This document shows, piece after piece, positions 21,226-30,120 of a stretch of 64,000 nucleotides of DNA (the first letter of the stretch is position 1; each line of letters starts with the position of its first letter). Source of the stretch: Rhodobacterales bacterium HKCCSP123 (GTDB lineage: Bacteria > Pseudomonadota > Alphaproteobacteria > Rhodobacterales > Rhodobacteraceae); contig WVSO01000001.1 in the NCBI GenBank assembly GCA_015689745.1, forward strand, positions 50,001 to 114,000. Reading direction: 5' to 3'. Under the pieces are notes generated by a model that was not told where the DNA came from, ran no database searches, and worked only from the letters and a program-made list of their open reading frames with translations. The translations under genes were made by a program, and so were the position numbers.

Positions 21226-21471
21226 TCAGTCCGCGTCGACCCGCCGCCGGGCGAACAGCCCCACGGCAAGCCCCAAGACCGACAGAACCGGCGCGCTCCA
21301 GTGCATGTCCTGCTGGCCGTAAAGACCCGCCGCAAGGAACAGCCCCGCGAACCAGAACACCGCGAAGGCGATGGTGGTCACGATGGCCCACATCTTCCGT
21401 TCCGAGGTGGTCCGCCCCCTGGCGAACTCGGGTGTTCCGATATTCGGCTTCTGAATGTCGTCCAGAGCCAT
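21226..21471 (-). CDS. Small two-helix membrane protein in the Liv-type cluster
   Basis: 81 residues. A polar N-terminal third is followed by two hydrophobic stretches (AIVTTIAFAVFWFAGLFLAAG and WSAPVLSVLGLAVGLF) with a basic end (ARRRVDAD). I do not recognise the family. It lies between livH and livM in the same direction, and its frame is the only sensible one in the gap. It could be an accessory transporter subunit, but nothing proves this. Confidence 0.65.
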   Translation of the reverse strand: MALDDIQKPNIGTPEFARGRTTSERKMWAIVTTIAFAVFWFAGLFLAAGLYGQQDMHWSAPVLSVLGLAVGLFARRRVDAD

Positions 21472-21617
21472 GGCACGTCATCCTCCCAAATGCCCCGTCC
21501 CGGATCCCTCCCGATCCGCTCAGGGGCCGCATCCCTGCCGATGCTCGCGCAGGGGCAGAGTGCACGGATGCCCCCGGCGCGTCACCATGTTTTTTCGGCG
21601 TGATCCGCATGGCCCGG

Positions 21618-22604
21618 CTACACCCTCTCGATGATCTTCTCGCCGAACAGGCCCTGCGGCCGGAACACGAGGAAGACGAGGGCCAGGACATAGGCGAACC
21701 AGTTCTCGGTCGCGCCGCCGATCATCGGGCCGATGGAGAACTCGAAGAGCGCCTCGCCCACCCCGATGATGAGGCCGCCCACGATGGCACCGGGGATCGA
21801 GGTGAAGCCGCCCAGCATCAGCACCGGCAGCGCCTTCAGCGCGATCAGCGACAGCGAGAACTGCACGCCCGACTTGGAGCCCCACATGATCCCGGCCACC
21901 AGCGCCACGATGCCCGCCAGCGACCAGACCAGCACCCAGACGTAATTCAGCTTGATACCCACCGACAGCGCCGCCTGGTGGTCATCGGCCACCGCGCGCA
22001 TGGCGCGGCCCTGCTTTGTGTATTGCGCAAAGGCGATCAGCCCGCCGACAAGGATGGCGGCGATGATCGCGGCCGAGATGTCGAGGTTGTCGATGAAGAA
22101 GCCGTAGCCGAAGATCTCGAAGGTCGCCGCGTCGATGGCGTCGTTGATCCCCTGCGGCAGGCCAACGTCCATGTTGCGGATCTCGGACCCCCACATCAGG
22201 TCCGACACCCCTTCGAGGAAATAGGCCAGCCCGATCGTCGCCATGAACAGGATGATCGGCTCCTGCCCGACAAGGTGGCGGAAAACGAATTTCTGCACCA
22301 GCACGGCGAAACCCATCATCACCAGGACGGTCAGAAGGATCGCGGCCAGCGCGGGCACCTCCCAGCCGAAATAATGGATGTCGGTGCCGAAGATCTCGTT
22401 GATCAGATGCCCGAAGGGTACCCGCCCCTGCTGGATGCCCACGAGCGTCATCGCGGCGAACAGGGCCATGACCCCCTGCGCGTAGTTGAAGATGCCCGAC
22501 GCCTTGAAGATCAGCACGAAGCCGAGCGCCACGAGGGCATACATCACCCCGTTCAGAAGGCCGTTGAGCGTGACCTCCATCGCGAAAATCAGTTGGTCGG
22601 GCAT
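21618..22604 (-). CDS. LivH-type ABC transporter permease
   Basis: 328 residues with about eight to nine hydrophobic segments. MYALVALGFVLIFKASGIFNYAQG near the N-terminus and the coupling loop RAVADDHQAALSVGIKLN identify a LivH permease. A GGGAGGC site precedes the ATG. The leader carries an 11-base tandem repeat (22627-22670). Confidence 0.92.
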   Translation of the reverse strand: MPDQLIFAMEVTLNGLLNGVMYALVALGFVLIFKASGIFNYAQGVMALFAAMTLVGIQQGRVPFGHLINEIFGTDIHYFGWEVPALAAILLTVLVMMGFAVLVQKFVFRHLVGQEPIILFMATIGLAYFLEGVSDLMWGSEIRNMDVGLPQGINDAIDAATFEIFGYGFFIDNLDISAAIIAAILVGGLIAFAQYTKQGRAMRAVADDHQAALSVGIKLNYVWVLVWSLAGIVALVAGIMWGSKSGVQFSLSLIALKALPVLMLGGFTSIPGAIVGGLIIGVGEALFEFSIGPMIGGATENWFAYVLALVFLVFRPQGLFGEKIIERV

Positions 22605-22626
22605 GCGCGGCCTCCCTGGCTCGGCG

Positions 22627-22670
22627 TATGTACGCGGTGTGTACGGGGTGTGTACGGGGTGTGACGCGGG
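22627..22670. repeat. Four 11-base tandem repeats before livH
   Basis: Plus-strand units: TATGTACGCGG, TGTGTACGGGG, TGTGTACGGGG, TGTGACGCGGG. The two middle units are identical. They fill most of the 69-base gap between livG and livH. On the transcribed strand they read as C-rich CCCCGTACACA units. Confidence 0.85.
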
Positions 22671-22673
22671 CGC

Positions 22674-23495
22674 TCAGTCATGGGCGACCCCCAGGTAAGC
22701 GTCGATCACCTCCTGGTTCGAGCGCACCTCGTTCGGCGTGCCGTCCCCGATCTTCTTGCCGTAATCCATCACGACCACCCGGTCGCTCAGGTCCATCACC
22801 ACGCCCATGTCATGCTCGATCAGCACGATGGTGGTGCCGTATTCGTCGTTCACGTCGAGAATGAAGCGGCTCATGTCCTCCTTCTCCTCGACGTTCATCC
22901 CCGCCATCGGTTCGTCGAGCAGCAGGATGGAGGGTTCCGACACCAGCGCGCGGGCCAGTTCCACCCGCTTCTTCAAGCCATAGGGCAGGCGGCCCACGGG
23001 CGTCTTGCGGATGTGCTGGATCTCGAGGAAGTCGATGATTTCCTCGGCTTTCTGCCGGTTCTCGACCTCTTCGCGCTGCGCCTTGCCCCACCAGAACGCC
23101 TGGTCAAGAAGGCTCGCCCTCATGTGGTTCAGACGACCGGTCATGACGTTGTCGAGAACCGTCATCCCTTCGAAGAGCGCGATGTTCTGGAAGGTCCGCG
23201 CGATGCCCTGGCGCGCGACCTGGAAGGGCTTCATCGGCGGGCGCCTGGACCCGCGATAGATCACCTCGCCCTCCTGCGGGTTGTAGAACCCCGAGATGAC
23301 GTTGAGCATCGAGGACTTGCCCGCCCCGTTGGGCCCGATGATCGCCCGGATCTCACCCTCGCGGATGTCGAAGGAGATGTCCTTGATCGCCACCACGCCG
23401 CCGAAGCGCAGCGTGATGTTGCGCATCTCCATCACCACGCCGCCGATCTTGCGGCCGTCCTCGGTGGTGTAACCTTCCTGAGTGGAATCAAGCAT
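22674..23495 (-). CDS. LivG-type ABC transporter ATP-binding protein
   Basis: 273 residues. Walker A GPNGAGKSSMLN, signature region LPYGLKKRVELARAL (the usual LivG variant of the signature), Walker B ILLLDEPMAGMN and VLIEHDMGVVM. An N-terminal extension (MLDSTQEGYTTEDGRKIGGV) precedes the fold. Its start directly abuts the TAA of the upstream small membrane gene. Confidence 0.93.
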   Translation of the reverse strand: MLDSTQEGYTTEDGRKIGGVVMEMRNITLRFGGVVAIKDISFDIREGEIRAIIGPNGAGKSSMLNVISGFYNPQEGEVIYRGSRRPPMKPFQVARQGIARTFQNIALFEGMTVLDNVMTGRLNHMRASLLDQAFWWGKAQREEVENRQKAEEIIDFLEIQHIRKTPVGRLPYGLKKRVELARALVSEPSILLLDEPMAGMNVEEKEDMSRFILDVNDEYGTTIVLIEHDMGVVMDLSDRVVVMDYGKKIGDGTPNEVRSNQEVIDAYLGVAHD

Positions 23496-23750
23496 TTAAT
23501 CGGCCCTTTCCCGTGCCGCCTGGCCGGAACGAAAGATCAGCGCCCCCACCAGCCCGTAGATCAGAAGCGCCACAAGCGCCCAGATCAGACTGTCCTCCCA
23601 GACCTGCGGCATCCCGAAGAGAAGCGCCGCAACCCCACAGATCCCGATGGCCCCGCCCTGCACCGCCGCCGCGCCCGTCGTGACGTAGCGCCCCGCAACC
23701 CAGGAGGCCGCGAAGCCGAGCAGGAACAAAGCCACCGCGACCAGGGTCAT
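23496..23750 (-). CDS. Small membrane protein between the acyl-CoA synthetase and livG
   Basis: 84 residues with three hydrophobic stretches (LVAVALFLLGFAASWVAG, GAIGICGVAALLFG, LIWALVALLIYGLVGALIF) and a basic/acidic tail. Family not recognised. Its ATG overlaps the stop of the acyl-CoA synthetase gene (ATGA), and its stop touches the start of livG, so it is firmly inside the operon. A larger open frame in the same phase is a shadow of the synthetase. Confidence 0.75.
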   Translation of the reverse strand: MTLVAVALFLLGFAASWVAGRYVTTGAAAVQGGAIGICGVAALLFGMPQVWEDSLIWALVALLIYGLVGALIFRSGQAARERAD

Positions 23751-25723
23751 TCGGCCGCCACCTGCGCGGGGGCACCAGCCGCGACCGTCGCCGCGTCGCG
23801 GATCTCCAGCGTCGCCTTGATCTTGCCCTTGCGCCCGTCCTCGTATGTCACTTCGGTTTCGGTGTACTGCGAGGTCTTGCCGGAATAGAGCGCGTCGATC
23901 AGGTCGTGGAACTTCTCCTCGATGATCCGGCGGCGCACCTTGCGCGTCCGTGTCAGCTCGCCGTCGTCGGCGTCCAGTTCCTTGTGCAGCACGAGGAACC
24001 GGTGGACCTGGCAGCCCGACAGCATCTCGTCCGTGGCGACCGAGCGGTTCACCTCCTCGACGTGGCTCTGGATCATGTCCATCACCTTCGGATGCCCCGC
24101 CAGTTCCTGATACGAGGCATAGGCGATGTTGTTGCGTTCGGCCCAGTTTCCGACCGCCGTCAGGTCGATGTTGATGAAGGCCGTGCAATAGTCCCGCCCG
24201 CTGCCGAAGACCACGGCCTCGAGGATATTGGGGAAGAACTTCAGCTTGTTTTCCACGTACTTGGGTGCAAAGAGGCTGCCGTCTGCCATCTTGCCCACGT
24301 CCTTGGCGCGGTCGATGATGCGCAGGTGACCGGTGTCGGGCTCGATGAAGCCCGCGTCGCCGGTCGCGACCCAGCCGTCGGGGTCCTTGGTCGAGGCGGT
24401 GCTTTCGGGGTTCTTGTAATATTCGACGAAGACGCCGGGGCTGCGATAGTACACCTCTCCCTTGTCGTCGATGCGGATCTCGACCCCCGGCGACGGTACA
24501 CCGACCGTGTCGGGGCGCACCTCGTTGTCGGGCTGCTGGGTGATGAAGACCGAGGCTTCGGTCTGTCCGTAGAGCTGCTTGAGGTTGATGCCGAGCGCCC
24601 GGTAGAAATCGAAGATCTCGGGCCCGATCGCCTCGCCGGCAGTATACCCCACGCGGATGCGCGTCAGCCCGAGCGCGTTCTTCAGGGGTCCGATCATCAA
24701 CAGGTTGCCAAGCTGGTACTTCAGCCTGTCCATCGCACCCACGTTCTTGCCGTCCAGCAGCCTGGGCCCCACGACCTTGGCGTGCTCGAGGAAATAGTGG
24801 AACAGCCGCCGCTTCAGCGGGCCCGCGTCCTCCATCCGGATCATCACGCTCGTCAGCAGCGTCTCGAAGACGCGCGGCGGGGCGAAATAGTAGGTCGGCC
24901 CGATCTCGCGCAGGTCGGCCAGCGTGGTGTCGGCGCTTTCGGGGCAGTTCACGCAGAACCCCGTCCACATCGCCTGCCCGATGGAAAAGATGAAATCGCC
25001 CACCCAGGCCATCGGCAGGTAGGCGAGAACCTCGTCATGCGGGTCGAGGTGATCGAACTCGCTCGAAGCCTTGGAGGTCAGGATGATGTTGCGGTTCGAC
25101 AGGACCACGCCCTTGGGCTTTCCGGTCGTGCCGGAGGTGTAGAGCATGACGCAGGTCGAGTCGAAATCGAGCTCCGCCTCGCGCGTCTTCAGTTCCTTGT
25201 CGAACCTGTCATGCGCCGCGCGCCCCTCGGCCTGAACATCGGCCAGCGCGTGCAGCTTCGAGTGGTCGTATTTCCGAAGGCCGCGCGGGTCCTGGTAGAT
25301 GATGTGCTCGATCTGCGGCACGCGGCCCTGCACCTCGATCACCTTGTCGACCTGCTCCTGGTCGCCGCAGATCACGAAGCGGGCAAAGCAATGCTCCAGC
25401 ACATAGGCCATCTCTTCGGCAACGGCATCCTGGTAGAGCGGCACCGGCACCGCGCCGACCTTTTGCGCCGCGACCATCGACCAGTAGAGCGCGGGGCGGT
25501 TGCGCCCGATGACGGCGACATGGTCACCCCGGTTCACACCAAGCGCCAGCAGCCCGTAGGCAATCGCGTCGATTTCCTCGGCGGCTTCGGCCCAGGTCCA
25601 GTTCTGCCAGATGCCAAGCTCCTTCTCCCGGTAGGCCGGTTTGGAGCCGAACTGCGCCACGTTCCGCGCGAGAAGCGCAGGAATGGAATGCGGCACACCC
25701 TTGGGCGTGTCTGTCTGAGCCAA
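23747..25723 (-). CDS. AMP-dependent long-chain acyl-CoA synthetase family protein
   Basis: 658 residues. AMP-binding loop MLYTSGTTGKPKGVVLS, YGQTEASVF, GWVATGDAGFI and the long-chain subgroup features (a large N-terminal domain, LxKxxP-like ends). The enzyme activates a carboxylic acid to its CoA thioester through an acyl-adenylate. The start appears to be TTG (LAQTDTPKGVPHS) because GGGAGGG lies 6 bases upstream and no good ATG exists. It is the first gene of the Liv-type cluster, which suggests it acts on the imported acid. Confidence 0.88.
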   Translation of the reverse strand: MAQTDTPKGVPHSIPALLARNVAQFGSKPAYREKELGIWQNWTWAEAAEEIDAIAYGLLALGVNRGDHVAVIGRNRPALYWSMVAAQKVGAVPVPLYQDAVAEEMAYVLEHCFARFVICGDQEQVDKVIEVQGRVPQIEHIIYQDPRGLRKYDHSKLHALADVQAEGRAAHDRFDKELKTREAELDFDSTCVMLYTSGTTGKPKGVVLSNRNIILTSKASSEFDHLDPHDEVLAYLPMAWVGDFIFSIGQAMWTGFCVNCPESADTTLADLREIGPTYYFAPPRVFETLLTSVMIRMEDAGPLKRRLFHYFLEHAKVVGPRLLDGKNVGAMDRLKYQLGNLLMIGPLKNALGLTRIRVGYTAGEAIGPEIFDFYRALGINLKQLYGQTEASVFITQQPDNEVRPDTVGVPSPGVEIRIDDKGEVYYRSPGVFVEYYKNPESTASTKDPDGWVATGDAGFIEPDTGHLRIIDRAKDVGKMADGSLFAPKYVENKLKFFPNILEAVVFGSGRDYCTAFINIDLTAVGNWAERNNIAYASYQELAGHPKVMDMIQSHVEEVNRSVATDEMLSGCQVHRFLVLHKELDADDGELTRTRKVRRRIIEEKFHDLIDALYSGKTSQYTETEVTYEDGRKGKIKATLEIRDAATVAAGAPAQVAAE

Positions 25724-25916
25724 GTCTTTCCCTCCCTTCGCCGGGGTTCCTCCGCCCCGGCGTGCACGGTGCGCCCTTGTTCGGACAGGCGACTCCCGTA
25801 TCGCCACCGTGCCACACAATCGGTCGCGGTCAAGTTTTGCCCCAGTTTTGCGCAATCCTAACGAATTGTAACATGGGCGCGCCCGCGCTTGACGGGGGAC
25901 GCAACGGGGGGCAGCG

Positions 25917-27863
25917 ATGAAGGCGGGAGGACAGGAGATGCCGCAGAAAGCGGGCACCGATCACCTGACGCGCGCGGGCCTGAACCTGATCCAGCAGGCG
26001 CTGTCGATCTATGACGCGGACCTGCGCCTTGCCGTCAGCAACCGCCCGTTTCAGACCATGTTCGGCCTGCCCGAGCGCCTGGTGACCCCCGGCGCCCGCT
26101 TCGACGAGACGATTCGCTACCTCGCAGAGACCGGCGAATACGGCGAGATCGACGACGTGGCGGGCTTCGTCGCGCTGCGCGTCGACCAGGCCCGCGCCTT
26201 CGAGCCGCATTACATGGAACGCCGCCGCGCCAACGGGCGCACCATCAGCGTCGAGGGCTCCCCCCTGCCGGAAGGCGGCTGGGTCACGGTCTATACCGAT
26301 ATCACCGCCATCAAGCGGCAGGAGGAGTTGCTGCGCGCCCGGTCCGAGGAACTGTCGGACCAGGTGCTGAGCTACACCGAGGAGCTGGCCCAGACCAACC
26401 GGGCGCTCGAGGCGACCATCGCCCAGCTCGAGGAGGCCAAAGCCGAGCTGACCGAGATGGAGGCGCGCATCCGCCTGACGACCGAGATGACGCCCGCGCA
26501 TATCGCCCGCGTGGACCGCGACGGGGTCTACACCTACACCAACCGCCGCCTCTCGTCGCTCCTGCCCGGGCGGCAAAGCGATATCGTCGGGCTGAGCTTC
26601 GAGCAGGCGCTGGGCCAGGACACCGCGACGCGGCTGCGGCCCTTCCTGGCCCGCGCCCTCAAGGGCGAGGCGAGCGTGCTGGAATTCACCGAAGCCGAAA
26701 CCGGCCGCCGCATCCGAACGGCCTTCACCCCCGACCAATCCGCGCCGGGCGAACCGATCACCGGTGTCTACCTCCTGTCCACCGACCTGACCGAGGAGGC
26801 GCAGGCCCGCGCGGCGCTGGCGCAGACCCACAAGCGCGAACTGGCAGCCCAGCTGACCAGCGGGCTGGCGCATGACTTCGCCAACCTGCTGACGATCATC
26901 CTCGGCCTTCAGGGGCGGCTCGAGAAGCTGCCGCTTCCCGCCGGCGCGCGGGAGCTGACCGGCGCAACCCGCGCCGCCGCGCGCAGGGGCGGCGACCTTC
27001 TGAACAAGATCGCCCGCATCTCGGGGCCGCGCGAAACCCGCGAGGCGCCGACCGTGCTGGCCGATTTCCTCGACACGCTCGCGCCGCTCGCCCGCGCGCC
27101 CCTGCCGCCCGAGATCGCGCTGACCATCGAGAACCGCGTGACCCATCGGGCGCTGATGCTCGACACCGGATCGCTGCAGGACAGCCTTCTGAACCTCGTT
27201 CTGAACGCTCGCGACGCCATCGGCGGTGCGGGCGGCGGGATCGCGATCCGTCTCGCGCCGGTGCAGGACACATGGCTCGACATTTCGGTCGCCGACACCG
27301 GCCCGGGCTTCTCCGAGGCCGCGCTGGCGCGCGCGCTCGATCCGTTCTTCACCTCGAAGGGCGACGAAGGGTCGGGCCTTGGGCTCACGATGGTCTATGA
27401 CGCCGTCAAGCTGGCGGGGGGGCAGGTGCGGCTCGACAACCCCCCGGGCGGCGGGGCCTGCGTGACCCTGCGCCTGCCCCTGAAACCCGCCGAGGCCGAG
27501 GCGCGGCCCCGCCTCGTGCTGCTCGTCGAAGACAAGGCGGAGATCCGCGCCGCCGTCCGCGCCGACCTGACCGACCTCGGCCACCAGGTGATCGAGGCCT
27601 CGACAGCGGAGGAGGCGCTGGCACTGACCGATATTCCCGGCCTGGACTGGGTTCTGTCGGACATCCGCCTCGGCACCGAGGACGGTGTGGCGCTGCTGGG
27701 CCGGATCGCCGCGAAACAGCCCGCGCTGAACCTCGCCCTGATGACGTCGCTCCCCGAAAACGACCCCCTTCGCGCCAGTGGCGCCGCGCGCTGGCCCGTC
27801 CTTCCGAAACCCGTGGACGGCGCAGCCCTCCACGCCCTGATCGCGCGGGAGGCCGCCGCATGA
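25917..27863 (+). CDS. Hybrid sensor histidine kinase with PAS domains and a C-terminal receiver
   Basis: 648 residues, no membrane segment, so probably cytoplasmic. Order: a PAS-like domain (about 20-130, IYDADLRLAVSNRPFQTMFGLPE); a coiled coil (about 135-190); a second PAS (about 195-305); a HisKA-like helix with phosphoacceptor His319 in LAHDFANLL; HATPase_c with NLVLNARDAI and GSGLGLTMVYD; a receiver domain from about 530 with Asp582 in LSDIRLG. The stop overlaps the response regulator start. It is divergent from the acyl-CoA synthetase/Liv cluster and is a candidate regulator of it. Confidence 0.9.
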   Translation: MKAGGQEMPQKAGTDHLTRAGLNLIQQALSIYDADLRLAVSNRPFQTMFGLPERLVTPGARFDETIRYLAETGEYGEIDDVAGFVALRVDQARAFEPHYMERRRANGRTISVEGSPLPEGGWVTVYTDITAIKRQEELLRARSEELSDQVLSYTEELAQTNRALEATIAQLEEAKAELTEMEARIRLTTEMTPAHIARVDRDGVYTYTNRRLSSLLPGRQSDIVGLSFEQALGQDTATRLRPFLARALKGEASVLEFTEAETGRRIRTAFTPDQSAPGEPITGVYLLSTDLTEEAQARAALAQTHKRELAAQLTSGLAHDFANLLTIILGLQGRLEKLPLPAGARELTGATRAAARRGGDLLNKIARISGPRETREAPTVLADFLDTLAPLARAPLPPEIALTIENRVTHRALMLDTGSLQDSLLNLVLNARDAIGGAGGGIAIRLAPVQDTWLDISVADTGPGFSEAALARALDPFFTSKGDEGSGLGLTMVYDAVKLAGGQVRLDNPPGGGACVTLRLPLKPAEAEARPRLVLLVEDKAEIRAAVRADLTDLGHQVIEASTAEEALALTDIPGLDWVLSDIRLGTEDGVALLGRIAAKQPALNLALMTSLPENDPLRASGAARWPVLPKPVDGAALHALIAREAAA

Positions 27864-28561
27864 CCACCCCCCTCGTTGCCATCCTCGACGACGAGCCGCA
27901 GATCCGCGCGCTCTTGTCCGAGACGCTGACCGAAGCGGGGTTCCGCACCGCCTCCTACGCGCGGGCGACCGAGTTCGAGGCCGCGCTGGCGCGCGCCACG
28001 CCCGACGTCTGCCTGGTCGATCTCGGCCTGCCCGACCGCGACGGCCTGGCGCTGGTGCATCGGCTTGCGCTCGAATCCGGGGCCGCGATCATCATCATCT
28101 CGGGCCGCGCGCAGGTGCAGGACCGCGTGACGGGCCTGGAGCTGGGCGCCGACGACTACATCATCAAGCCCTTCGACCCCGCCGAGGTCGTCGCCCGCAT
28201 CCGCGCGCGGCTGCGTCAGCCGAAGACCACCGGCCAGGCGCATGACACCGCCCGCTTCAATGGCTGGACCGCGCATTTCGACCGCTACCTCCTCACTGCA
28301 GAGGACGGCCGCGAGGTCAGCTTCTCCCATGCCGAGGGCGAGGTGCTGCGCCTGTTCCTCGAGGCGCCCAAGCGCCTGATCTCGCGCCAGCAGATGCAGG
28401 AAACCCTGGGCGGTGCGGCGGGCGAAAGCTTCGATCGGGCGATGGACGTCCGAATCTCGCGGCTGCGCACAAAGCTGGGCGAAGACCCCAAGAACCCGCG
28501 CCTGATCAAGACGATCTACGGTGCGGGTTACATCTTCCTCGGCGATGTCAGCTGGAGTTGA
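27860..28561 (+). CDS. OmpR-family response regulator
   Basis: 233 residues. Receiver domain with ILDDEPQ acidic pair and phosphoacceptor Asp54 (CLVDLGLPDRDG), Lys in IIKPFDP; then a winged-helix Trans_reg_C domain ending RLRTKLGEDPKNPRLIKTIYGAGYIF. Overlaps the kinase gene by four bases (ATGA), so the two are one unit. It ends right before a double palindrome. Confidence 0.94.
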   Translation: MTTPLVAILDDEPQIRALLSETLTEAGFRTASYARATEFEAALARATPDVCLVDLGLPDRDGLALVHRLALESGAAIIIISGRAQVQDRVTGLELGADDYIIKPFDPAEVVARIRARLRQPKTTGQAHDTARFNGWTAHFDRYLLTAEDGREVSFSHAEGEVLRLFLEAPKRLISRQQMQETLGGAAGESFDRAMDVRISRLRTKLGEDPKNPRLIKTIYGAGYIFLGDVSWS

Positions 28562-28566
28562 GCGGG

Positions 28567-28609
28567 CGCAAAACTGCAGTTTTGCGGATCGGAAAACTCG
28601 AGTTTTCCG
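28567..28609. terminator. Two tandem perfect 20-base palindromes between convergent genes
   Basis: CGCAAAACTGCAGTTTTGCG (28567-28586) and CGGAAAACTCGAGTTTTCCG (28590-28609), separated by 3 bases. They share the core AAAACT-NN-AGTTTT. They fill the gap between the response regulator stop (28561) and the convergent amidohydrolase stop (28610). The likely role is a bidirectional terminator, but perfect twofold symmetry also fits protein binding. Confidence 0.7.
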
Positions 28610-29821
28610 CTACCCCGCCAGCCGCCCCGCCGCCTCGGCCAGAACCCGAAGCCCGGTCACAAGGTCGCCCTCATCCGTATCCTCGGCGAAATCGTGTGAA
28701 ATCCCCCCGATCGACGGCACGAAGAGCATCCCGACGGGCATCAGCCCCGCAAGGTTCGAGGCGTCGTGCAGCGCCCCCGAGGGCATCGCCCGCCACCGCC
28801 CCGGCGCCACCGCCCCGGCGGCCTCGCGCAGGGCCGCCTGCATCGCACCGTCCATCGGCATCGGCGCAAGGTCATGGCGCAACCGCTCTGACGTCACGCC
28901 GCAGCCGGTTTCCGCCGCCACATCCTCCAGCAACTGCCGGATCGCGGCCTCCATCCGGTCCAGGCGGCCCGCGTCGATATCCCGCCACTGAAGCGAGAAC
29001 TCCGCCCGCCCCGGCACCACCGACTGCGAGCCGGGATGCAGCTTGATATGCCCGATGGTCCAGACCGAATCGGGCGTCACGATATTGGCAAAGCGTTCCT
29101 CCAGCCGGGTGGCGATCTTCGCGGCCACCGTGAACGCATCCTTGCGCATCCGCATCGGCGTGGTGCCCGCGTGGTTCTGCTGACCCTGCACGGTCACCTG
29201 CAACTGCCGCAAGCCGACGATTCCCGTCACCACACCCACGGCCTCCCCGGCCTGGTCCAGCACCGGCCCCTGCTCGATATGCATCTCGAGGAAGCCGGCG
29301 AACCGCGCGGGATCGAGGAAATCGCCCGCCTGGTCACCCAGAAGCGCCCGTGCCTCGGCAAAGCCGGTGCCGTCTATGGCCGTCAGCCCATCGGCGGCCT
29401 CGAGCGGCAGCTTGCCGGACCAAACGGAACTGCCCGTCAGCGCGCCGAAGCGTCCCTCCTCGTCCTGGAAACTGACGCAGGAGACGGGCGGCCCGCCCCC
29501 CTCCCGCGCCGCGCGCGCCACCTCCAGCCCGGCGATGACGCCCAGCGCCCCGTCGAGCCACCCGCCCTCGGGCTGGGTGTCGGAATGCGAGCCGACCAGC
29601 AGCGACCGCCCCTCGGCCAGGCCGAAGAGGTTGCCCACCGGATCGAACTGCGGGGTCAGCCCCGCCTCGGCCATGCGCCCCGCCAGCCAGTCGCGCGCGG
29701 CGATATCCTCGGCCGAGAAGGCGCGGCGGCGAACCCCCTTCGTCGCCCCGTCGCCGCCGAAGCGGCGCAGCGCGTGAAGGTCTTCGAGAAAGCGGGCGGG
29801 GTTCACGGGAATGGAGGTCAT
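28610..29821 (-). CDS. M20-family amidohydrolase (hydantoinase/carbamoylase type)
   Basis: 403 residues. Zn-dependent fold with [15 protein letters not shown] (first metal ligands), FQDEEGRFG (catalytic Glu and metal), LEMHIEQGP, the dimerisation-domain stretch HAGTTPM, and a late [12 protein letters not shown] with the last His ligand. The family includes N-carbamoyl-L-amino acid hydrolase, allantoate and ureidoglycolate hydrolases; the exact substrate is not clear. The ATG chosen follows GAAGGCGGC; seven extra residues upstream are possible. Confidence 0.88.
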   Translation of the reverse strand: MTSIPVNPARFLEDLHALRRFGGDGATKGVRRRAFSAEDIAARDWLAGRMAEAGLTPQFDPVGNLFGLAEGRSLLVGSHSDTQPEGGWLDGALGVIAGLEVARAAREGGGPPVSCVSFQDEEGRFGALTGSSVWSGKLPLEAADGLTAIDGTGFAEARALLGDQAGDFLDPARFAGFLEMHIEQGPVLDQAGEAVGVVTGIVGLRQLQVTVQGQQNHAGTTPMRMRKDAFTVAAKIATRLEERFANIVTPDSVWTIGHIKLHPGSQSVVPGRAEFSLQWRDIDAGRLDRMEAAIRQLLEDVAAETGCGVTSERLRHDLAPMPMDGAMQAALREAAGAVAPGRWRAMPSGALHDASNLAGLMPVGMLFVPSIGGISHDFAEDTDEGDLVTGLRVLAEAAGRLAG

Positions 29822-30120
29822 GCCGCCTTCATATCGCGCCACCGCGCCCCGTCCAGCCCCCGCGACCGCGATGGGGCCCAGTCCCGCACCACCCGAAGCC
29901 GCGCCCCACTCCCATAACCCCCGGCAAGGTTAACGCGCCACCGCCCTTCCCTTCTCCGTTTTCCAAATATCCCCGCCCGTCGCCCGACAGGCGGCTTTGC
30001 CGCCGAAAGGGGAGGCTCCCGCACTCTCCACCCGCGCCACCGCGCGGACATCGCGCACCGCCCTTGCACATCGCGCCCCGGTCCCCCATCACGACCCCGA
30101 CAGCGAAAAGGGGGACGATC
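29822..30120. other. 299-base intergenic region, no gene seen
   Basis: Lies between divergently arranged genes. Contains AAGGTTAACGCGC (29926-29938), identical to 18426-18438, and a relative of the recurring motif (29951-29973: CTTCTCCGTTTTCC then AAATATCC). GGGGGACG precedes the next start codon. The open frames here have shadow-like composition. Confidence 0.6.
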
